NCBI GenBank assembly: GCA_023666965.1
Contig: JAMPAZ010000001.1
Span: forward strand, 741,588-774,052
Origin: Muribaculum sp.
GTDB lineage: Bacteria > Bacteroidota > Bacteroidia > Bacteroidales > Muribaculaceae
Length of the DNA stretch: 32,465 bases
Direction of reading: 5' to 3'
Under the pieces are notes generated by a model, which saw only the letters and a list, made by a program, of their open reading frames with translations, was not told the DNA's origin and made no database searches. Shown piece by piece: positions 26,771 to 32,465 of the stretch (position 1 is the stretch's first letter; each line of letters begins with the position of its first letter). A program made the position numbers and the translations under genes.

Positions 26771-26827
26771 CTTGTATGGGTGTTAGCCTCGTCGGGTTAA
26801 CATTTAAGACTTTAATTTTATGAAAAA

Positions 26828-28072
26828 TTAACAATTTGTTGCTCCTTTGGGGAGGCGTTTGCGTGTAAATAGTGAGGTGATGGTGGATGTGCACCATCCC
26901 ACGATGGCCACAAGCAACACCACTGCCAGCAGATCGGCAGCCTCAATCCTGACGGGATAGATGTCAGTGGTCATCATGTCATGGTTGCCTCCGAGCTTAA
27001 TGAATCCGAATTTCTGTTGCGACAGGCAAAGAACTACGCCGGTAAAGATGCCGATTGCTCCTCCAATCACCGATATAAGCCAGCCTTCAAGAAAAAATAT
27101 CCGTGAAACAGTGCGTCGGGAAGCCCCTATGGCGAATAGTGTACGTGTACTGTCTTCCTTCTCAATCACGAGCATCGACAAAGTGGAGATGATGTTGAAT
27201 GAGGCGATAAGTAGTATAAATGCCAACAGTAGAAAAGTAATCCACTTTTCTACCTTAATCATTTTAAAGGAACTTTCTTGTTGGAGCAGGCGGTTTTTGA
27301 CGGCCAACTGAGGTCCGGCTATGGAGGAAATTTCGTCGGCTGTTTTGTCTATGTCAAAGGCTGGTGCAACTTTTATTTCTATGGCAGAGGCCTCAGTATC
27401 ATAGTTTAATAAGTGGCGCATGGCTTCAAGGGGAATAATTGCCATGTCAGTGTCAAATTCGGCTTGATCCATTTGGAATACACCCCCAACGAACAACGTA
27501 TCTGACCGAAAAGCCCTCGATGGATTTGTCGGGTTGATTCTGCCTTCTCGGCGAGGAATATAGAGCTCCAAAGATGTGACGAATCCGGGGCGCGCTTCAA
27601 GATCTAATGCAGTTCCGACGCTTATTGTGGCGAAATCGCCCCATACGGAGTCGTATAGGATGAAGGCGCCGTCGTCCTTGGTGATTGAGTCAATAGCTAC
27701 CATTGACCGGAACTCGTCGGTAACACCCTTGGCTCTTACAGGCATTTGTCGCCCACCGTAAATGGCTAAAGCCCGTTCTTCCAGTGTCGGGGCAGCTATA
27801 TTTACGCTTTCCAATTTGGATATGATGGACGCTAATGAATCGGCATTTGCTATCACTTTTCCATTCAAAGGCTCTACTCTTAAGTCGGGAGTCAGTTCCG
27901 AGATTTGACTGTAAGCTAAGTCGGAAAAGCCGTTGAACACGGAAAGTACGCACACCATGGTCGCCGTGGCGAGGGCTACTCCCGCCACGGAGACAGAGGA
28001 TATGATATTGACAGCGCTATGAGTTTTCTTTGAAAAGAGGTAGCGCCATGCTATTTTCATTGAGACCATCAA
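26828..28072 (-). CDS. LolC/LolE-type ABC transporter permease
   Basis: The 414-residue inner-membrane protein has the MacB/FtsX-like layout of lipoprotein-release permeases. One N-terminal transmembrane segment (about 22-46) precedes a large periplasmic domain (about 50-265). Three C-terminal transmembrane segments (about 278-300, 325-350 and 375-398) follow. The N-terminus IAWRYLFSKKTHSAVNIIS is characteristic of LolC/E. Such permeases extract lipoproteins from the inner membrane with an ATPase (LolD), not encoded here. The start is uncertain: Met5 (28060) fits the family as well as Met1. The gene follows rbfA by 38 bases. Confidence 0.85.
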   Translation of the reverse strand: MMVSMKIAWRYLFSKKTHSAVNIISSVSVAGVALATATMVCVLSVFNGFSDLAYSQISELTPDLRVEPLNGKVIANADSLASIISKLESVNIAAPTLEERALAIYGGRQMPVRAKGVTDEFRSMVAIDSITKDDGAFILYDSVWGDFATISVGTALDLEARPGFVTSLELYIPRREGRINPTNPSRAFRSDTLFVGGVFQMDQAEFDTDMAIIPLEAMRHLLNYDTEASAIEIKVAPAFDIDKTADEISSIAGPQLAVKNRLLQQESSFKMIKVEKWITFLLLAFILLIASFNIISTLSMLVIEKEDSTRTLFAIGASRRTVSRIFFLEGWLISVIGGAIGIFTGVVLCLSQQKFGFIKLGGNHDMMTTDIYPVRIEAADLLAVVLLVAIVGWCTSTITSLFTRKRLPKGATNC

Positions 28073-28110
28073 GTCGACTATTCAGATGTTTAGTGCCGAT
28101 CGGATGTAGT

Positions 28111-28491
28111 CTAATTCTGTTCGCTTTCGTTGTGATGGCCGGGATGTTCTGCGTGGTCCTTTGCCAATAGCGTGTCGATGTTTTCCAGATAGTCGAGCGA
28201 GTCGTCGAGGAAGAAGGTCAGCTCAGGCGTCTTTCGGAGTTGGTAGCGTACTTTCTGAGCGAGCTCGTAGCGTATGGTCTTTGCGCTTCTGTTGACATTT
28301 TCGAGAATTTCTTTACTTTTGTCGGAAGGGAAGACTGACAGATATGCTCTTGCGACACTTAGGTCGGGCGACACTCTTACGGCGCTTACTGATATAAGTA
28401 CTCCGTGGGTTTTGGCTGTCTGTAGGCGGAATATTTCGCTTAGCTCTTTTTGGAGCAGTCTGGCGATTTTAGCTTGACGGGTTGTTTCCAT
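28111..28491 (-). CDS. rbfA: 30S ribosome-binding factor RbfA
   Basis: The 126-residue protein is needed for late 30S maturation and 16S rRNA 5'-end processing. It shows the single KH-like domain of the family, from RQAKIARLLQKELSEIF through ISVSAVRVSPDLSVARAYLSVFP to a C-terminal half with VRYQLRKTPELTFFLDDSLDY. A short acidic and histidine-rich tail follows (AEHPGHHNESEQN). It lies between the O-methyltransferase and permease genes, with a likely internal promoter upstream. Confidence 0.95.
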   Translation of the reverse strand: METTRQAKIARLLQKELSEIFRLQTAKTHGVLISVSAVRVSPDLSVARAYLSVFPSDKSKEILENVNRSAKTIRYELAQKVRYQLRKTPELTFFLDDSLDYLENIDTLLAKDHAEHPGHHNESEQN

Positions 28492-28538
28492 AATTGAATT
28501 AGTGTTTGGTTATATCTATAATAACGCATTACTGAGTG

Positions 28539-28569
28539 CAAAGTTACTCATACGGTGCCGACTGTGCAA
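28539..28569 (-). promoter_or_regulatory. Probable internal promoter for rbfA
   Basis: A perfect -7 element TAACTTTG (28539-28546) overlaps the stop codon of the O-methyltransferase gene; a TTG -33 element (28567-28569) lies 20 bases upstream on the minus strand. The leader would be about 40 bases. Confidence 0.5.
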
Positions 28570-29203
28570 GTTCGGGCTTTTTGTAGATTATCGTCAGTCC
28601 GTCGCGCAACGGAAGAATCACTTTTTCCACGCGGGGGTCTTTGCTCACATATTCGTTGAACGTTAAAATGCCGGCAGTTTGTGCGTCGTGGCAAGTTGAG
28701 TCGGATACCTTGCCATACCATAAAGTATTGTCGGCGATTATGAACCCTCCCGGTCGAACTTTCGGAAAAACAAGGTCGTAATATTCCTTGTATGTGCGTT
28801 TGTTGGCATCTATGAACACGAGATCCCACTGCTCTGCTATATTTGGAATTATCTGGGTGGCATCGCCGATGTGCAGATGTATACGGTCGGCGTATGGCGA
28901 CGCGTCGAAACGCTCGCGGATGAAGTCGGCAAGTTCGTCGTTGATTTCGATAGTGTGCAATTGTGCGCCGTCGGGCATCCCCTCTGCGAGGCAGAGGGCC
29001 GAGTAGCCGGTAAATGTGCCGAGTTCAAGTATTTTGTGCGGACGTATCATCCTGGAAATCATCTTCAACATGCGTCCTTGCAGATGTCCGGAGCACATGT
29101 TTGAGTATAAGCACATTACGTGCGTGTCGCGATTGACTTTTCTCAGCAATTCCGGTTCGGGGTCGATATGCGATAGGATATAGTTTTCTAATTTTTCGGT
29201 CAT
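28544..29203 (-). CDS. Class I SAM-dependent O-methyltransferase (catechol-OMT-like family)
   Basis: The 219-residue cytoplasmic enzyme has a Rossmann methyltransferase fold. Motif I is ILELGTFTGYSALCLAEG, the SAM-ribose acidic residue is in HTIEIND, and LVFIDANKRTYKEYYD and GFIIADNTLW contain the residues that usually bind a divalent metal and the acceptor. Members methylate hydroxyl groups of catechol-like or other small acceptors; the natural substrate in Bacteroidota is not known to me. Its start codon overlaps the stop of pyk by 4 bases, so the two are translationally coupled. Confidence 0.9.
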   Translation of the reverse strand: MTEKLENYILSHIDPEPELLRKVNRDTHVMCLYSNMCSGHLQGRMLKMISRMIRPHKILELGTFTGYSALCLAEGMPDGAQLHTIEINDELADFIRERFDASPYADRIHLHIGDATQIIPNIAEQWDLVFIDANKRTYKEYYDLVFPKVRPGGFIIADNTLWYGKVSDSTCHDAQTAGILTFNEYVSKDPRVEKVILPLRDGLTIIYKKPELAQSAPYE

Positions 29204-30657
29204 TGTTCCGGTAGCGGTTCTAAATTCGGCAGTCGAAATGTGGATGCGTTATCCATAATTTCGCCGACATTGTTTATTTCGAGAAAGGATGTGCCATGCC
29301 CCTCGCCGAGAGTTCCCCCAAGGTATGCGATTGAATCGGCTCGGTTTATGTCGGCATGGTTTATCATTCGCTTCAATGCATTCAGCAGGTACAGCCGCGG
29401 CGAATTTATGCCTTTCTCGTACATGGGCATTACTCCGAAAGACAGCGACAAACGCCTGACGGCTTGTGGCGTGTAGCATAGTGCGACAGTGGGGTAGTTG
29501 GCACGGTACGACGAGATGTAGCGGGCTGTTTTACCGGAGAAGCTGTCCGTGAAAATGACTTTTGTACCTAACACCACCGTGGAGGCTACGGCTTGACGTG
29601 ACAGGAAAGAAGTGGTGTCAGCCTCGAATGCCGGGACAGGACGTTGGTTAGCGAGCGACTTCTCTACTTCTGCAGCCACTTTTGACATTGTCGAAATTGC
29701 CTCTATAGGATATTTCCCGCTTGCTGTCTCTCCGCTAAGCATTAGCGCATCTGTGTGTTGGTTGATGGCGTTTGCGATGTCGCTTACCTCTGCTCTGGTA
29801 GGGCGGGGGCTTTCAATCATTGAGTGGAGCATCTGCGTTGCTACAATGACGGGCTTATGGCGAAGTATGCATTTCTGGATAATCATATTTTGGATGGCCG
29901 GAATTTTCTCCGCAGGGACTTCGATGCCGAGATCGCCTCGCGCCACCATTATGCCGTAGGATGCTTCGAGGATGCTGTCAAAGTTGTCTACACCTTCTTG
30001 ATTCTCGATCTTTGATATGATTTTAATGTCGCTGTTGTGGGCGTCGAGGATTTCCTGCACTGAGTGGACATCCTTTTCGTCTCTAACGAACGAATGCGCA
30101 ATGAAGTCAACTCCTAATTCAATTGCTATCAATATGTTGTTTCTGTCGCGCTCAGTTACTGACGGCAAGGCTATCTGTACTCCGGGTATATTTACGCTTT
30201 TGCGCGAGCCGAGTCGCCCGTGATTAGTGGCGGTGGCCAAAATTGCTTCTCCGTCGATATGGTTGATGATGAAGTCGATCTCTCCGTCGTCAATCAAAAT
30301 GTGTGCGCCCGGATAAACATCGTTGGCAATATTTCGGTAGGATAAGCAGATGTTGTCGTGGCTTGTAATGCCGTCGGGTGTCCCGGTGAAAGTCACCTTA
30401 TCGCCCGTATGGAACTCGATGGGGCAGTCGCCGACATTAGTCGTTGTCCTTATTTCTGGACCCTTGGTGTCCATCATTATTCCTATTGAATGTGAAACGG
30501 CTCTGACGTTGTTGATGATTTTTTCAAACCCCTCGCGGTTTAGGTGTGCGGAGTTCATTCTGACCACGTCAAGCCCGTTCTCGTAAAGTGCGCGTATGAA
30601 TTCCACATCACATCTGCGATCCGATATGGTTGCGACTATTTTTGTAAACTTTTTCAT
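29200..30657 (-). CDS. pyk: Pyruvate kinase
   Basis: Pyruvate kinase converts phosphoenolpyruvate and ADP to pyruvate and ATP, the last step of glycolysis. The 485-residue protein has TKIVATISDRRCD at its start, DTKGPEIRT and SKIENQEGVDNFD with the catalytic lysine region. MVARGDLGIEVPAEKIPAIQ and MLHSMIESPRPTRAEVSDIANA (cited by key residues) are the family signature. The C-terminal alpha/beta regulatory domain (about 350-475) is complete. It follows aroQ by 117 bases and overlaps the O-methyltransferase gene. Confidence 0.97.
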   Translation of the reverse strand: MKKFTKIVATISDRRCDVEFIRALYENGLDVVRMNSAHLNREGFEKIINNVRAVSHSIGIMMDTKGPEIRTTTNVGDCPIEFHTGDKVTFTGTPDGITSHDNICLSYRNIANDVYPGAHILIDDGEIDFIINHIDGEAILATATNHGRLGSRKSVNIPGVQIALPSVTERDRNNILIAIELGVDFIAHSFVRDEKDVHSVQEILDAHNSDIKIISKIENQEGVDNFDSILEASYGIMVARGDLGIEVPAEKIPAIQNMIIQKCILRHKPVIVATQMLHSMIESPRPTRAEVSDIANAINQHTDALMLSGETASGKYPIEAISTMSKVAAEVEKSLANQRPVPAFEADTTSFLSRQAVASTVVLGTKVIFTDSFSGKTARYISSYRANYPTVALCYTPQAVRRLSLSFGVMPMYEKGINSPRLYLLNALKRMINHADINRADSIAYLGGTLGEGHGTSFLEINNVGEIMDNASTFRLPNLEPLPEQ

Positions 30658-30774
30658 GTGTGGGTCTCTGTTTTTTAATTTATGTTCCCGTTGTATTATG
30701 GCCAGGAGCGCTTTTTACGGCGCGGGTTGTCCTATATTAACTAATGCATGAAAAGCTTAAATTGTTGAGTCGCT

Positions 30775-31212
30775 TCATTCCTCGCCCGAGGCGATATTGC
30801 GCAACGATTCTATGGCGAGTCGGTAGCCGTCGGTGCCGAATCCTATGATGACGCCCTTGCAAACTCGTGACAACATGGAATGATGTCGAAATTCTTCTCT
30901 CGCGTGTACATTAGATATATGTACCTCTATTACCGGAGTGTTTATCGCTGCGATACAGTCGGCTATAGCCAGTGACGTATGTGTGTAAGCGCCGGCGTTT
31001 AAGATGATTCCGTCGTGGTCACCGAATCCGTCGCTTTGCAGGCGGTCGATAATACTCCCCTCATGGTTGCTTTGGAAGTATTCGATGTTGTCGTTCGGAT
31101 ACAGCTGTCGCAGACGCTTGAGCACTGTCTCGAAGCTGTCGTTGCCGTATATGCCGGGTTCCCTGATTCCGAGTAGATTCAAGTTTGGCCCGTTGATGAT
31201 GGTTATGTTCAT
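30775..31212 (-). CDS. aroQ: 3-dehydroquinate dehydratase, type II
   Basis: This enzyme dehydrates 3-dehydroquinate in the shikimate pathway. The 145-residue protein has the usual length of the type II dodecameric family. INGPNLNLLGIREPGIYG carries the flexible lid with catalytic Arg and Tyr, QSNHEGSIIDRL and LNAGAYTHTSLAI line the active site, and VIEVHISNVHAREEFRHHS contains the catalytic His. A -7-like element TAATTTTG (31232-31239) lies close upstream but no -33 partner is clear. Confidence 0.96.
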   Translation of the reverse strand: MNITIINGPNLNLLGIREPGIYGNDSFETVLKRLRQLYPNDNIEYFQSNHEGSIIDRLQSDGFGDHDGIILNAGAYTHTSLAIADCIAAINTPVIEVHISNVHAREEFRHHSMLSRVCKGVIIGFGTDGYRLAIESLRNIASGEE

Positions 31213-31258
31213 TGTAGTTTGATGTATTTGGCAAAATTACGATTTTTTTGGCGAATAA

Positions 31259-31291
31259 TTTGCCGTGTAACGAGGATAATGACTAATTTTA
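31259..31291 (+). promoter_or_regulatory. Possible promoter of the endonuclease/phosphatase-family gene
   Basis: TTTG (31259-31262), a 21-base gap, then TAATTTTA (31284-31291), one mismatch from TAnnTTTG, in the gap divergent from aroQ. Confidence 0.35.
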
Positions 31292-31336
31292 CGCTGTTAA
31301 CCAATATAGTATTACTGCATTATAGATAATTTAGCT

Positions 31337-32428
31337 ATGCGAAAATTGTTTTTGTTACCCTTGCTGGCATTGTTGGCATTGGTGTTCACGAGTGCCGGGA
31401 TTTCTGAAGATGGTGCCTCTTCTCAGAAGAAGTGTTTGGTGGTCGGAATTGCATTTTATAATCTTGAGAATCTTTTTGATACCATTAATAATAATGGTAA
31501 ATACGACCTTGAATTTTCGCCTGAGGGCGCACGGATGTGGAATTCCGAGAAATATAACAAGAAATTGTCAAACTTAGCGCGCGCAATAGTGGCGATGGCT
31601 ACTCCGGAGACTCCTTATGGACCTGGTGTAATCGGTATTAGCGAGGTTGAGAACCGTAGCGTTGTCGACGACCTTGTGAAGCGCGTCGATGAACTTTTGA
31701 TTTCAGAGGGGAAGGAGCCTTGGGATCTTCAAGTGGTGCATCACGATTCGCCTGATCGGAGAGGAATCGATGTGGGGCTTTTGTATAATCCCTTATACTT
31801 TCAGGTTGAAAACGTGAACAATCACAGACTTGTCATTCCCGACGAACCGGATTTCTTAACGCGCGACCAATTGTGCGTTTCCGGTCTGATGCTTGATGCC
31901 CCGATGAGTTTCATCGTAAACCATTGGCCCTCTCGTCTTGGCGGGCAGGCTCAGTCGAGCTATTTGCGTGAGGCGGCAGGTAGATTGTCTAAACAGATAG
32001 CCGATTCGTTGTTGTCTGTTAATCCCGGCCAGGGCGTGGTGATGATGGGTGACCTTAATGATGACCCGCAGGACAAGTCGTGCGCTGTGGCTTTTGGGGC
32101 GGTTCGCGATCGAGAACAAGTGAACAACGACTGCTTTTACAATCCGTTCTGGTGGATTCTCGACAATGGGGTAGGTACGCTTTGCTATAAAGGCCAGTGG
32201 AATTTGTTTGACCAAATTGTTGTCTCCGGCAATCTTCTCGAAGGTACACCTTATGGCTTGCAGTATTGGAAGGCTACTGTGCACAACCATGAGTTTTTGC
32301 GCACAAAGGGAGGACGGTATCATAATTATCCCCATAGAACGTTCTCTGGCAAGGAGTTCCTTAATGGATATTCAGATCATTTTCCTACGGAAATTTTCTT
32401 GATTAGAGAAGTTTCGGAAAATTTTTAG
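31337..32428 (+). CDS. Exported endonuclease/exonuclease/phosphatase-family protein
   Basis: The 363-residue protein has a signal peptide (about residues 1-20, MRKLFLLPLLALLALVFTSA). It carries the catalytic set of the Mg-dependent EEP superfamily: FYNLENLFD, the metal-binding Glu in GISEVENRS, RRGIDVGLLY, NHWPSR, GDLNDDP and the final SDHFP. The superfamily includes DNases, phosphoinositide phosphatases and sphingomyelinases, and the motifs do not settle the substrate. Long exported versions of this type are common in Bacteroidota. It is divergent from aroQ, and no partner gene is visible before the window ends. Confidence 0.88.
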   Translation: MRKLFLLPLLALLALVFTSAGISEDGASSQKKCLVVGIAFYNLENLFDTINNNGKYDLEFSPEGARMWNSEKYNKKLSNLARAIVAMATPETPYGPGVIGISEVENRSVVDDLVKRVDELLISEGKEPWDLQVVHHDSPDRRGIDVGLLYNPLYFQVENVNNHRLVIPDEPDFLTRDQLCVSGLMLDAPMSFIVNHWPSRLGGQAQSSYLREAAGRLSKQIADSLLSVNPGQGVVMMGDLNDDPQDKSCAVAFGAVRDREQVNNDCFYNPFWWILDNGVGTLCYKGQWNLFDQIVVSGNLLEGTPYGLQYWKATVHNHEFLRTKGGRYHNYPHRTFSGKEFLNGYSDHFPTEIFLIREVSENF

Positions 32429-32465
32429 AAAAAAAGTTGCCGAAAAATTTGGCGGGTAAATAAAA

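Noticed and set aside
1-32465. CRISPR array, prophage, integrase or transposase genes
   Set aside because: No regularly spaced direct repeats and no proteins of these families were seen on either strand.

Overview
The window reads as a chromosomal segment of a Bacteroidota bacterium, most likely order Bacteroidales. The grounds are a SusC/SusD pair with BACON-type lipoproteins, lipoprotein signals followed by acidic residues, and promoters of the Bacteroidota form (TTTG or TTG, a gap of about 19-21, then TAnnTTTG). A family-level guess such as Muribaculaceae would be inference only. No phage, integrase, transposase gene or CRISPR array was seen.

Left part (1-8.4 kb): the 5' end of a small secreted protein gene that looks frameshifted and runs off the window; a candidate small RNA; an exported thioredoxin-like oxidoreductase; a tRNA-Arg(ACG) with its own promoter and terminator; a two-gene unit on the plus strand (exported 5'-nucleotidase, then an exported GH3/beta-lactamase-like fusion protein); and NADP-type glutamate dehydrogenase. 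The gdhA promoter overlaps the terminator hairpin of the preceding gene.

Middle part (8.4-21.1 kb): a polysaccharide utilisation locus (PUL) on the minus strand. Transcription order is BACON lipoprotein, second BACON lipoprotein, SusC, SusD, lipoprotein calcineurin-like phosphoesterase, periplasmic GH31 alpha-glycosidase. Gaps are 16-52 bases, a good promoter lies upstream and a strong hairpin lies at the end. Just upstream, with its own promoter and an exceptionally long terminal hairpin, is a second and very similar phosphoesterase without a lipobox. The simplest reading is capture and import of an alpha-linked glycan carrying phosphate or phosphodiester groups, with one phosphoesterase membrane-anchored (probably surface) and one periplasmic. 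No regulator or endo-acting enzyme for the locus is present in the window.

Right part (21.4-32.4 kb): housekeeping genes on the minus strand, in transcription order aroQ, pyk, O-methyltransferase, rbfA, LolC/E-type permease, rimP, nusA, infB, folK, with internal promoters before rbfA and rimP. A divergent exported endonuclease/exonuclease/phosphatase-family protein closes the window on the plus strand.

The most novel items are the phosphoesterase-containing PUL, the duplicated phosphoesterases with different localisation signals, the candidate sRNA at about 378-448, the promoter embedded in a terminator before gdhA, and two unusual palindromes flanking the upstream phosphoesterase gene.
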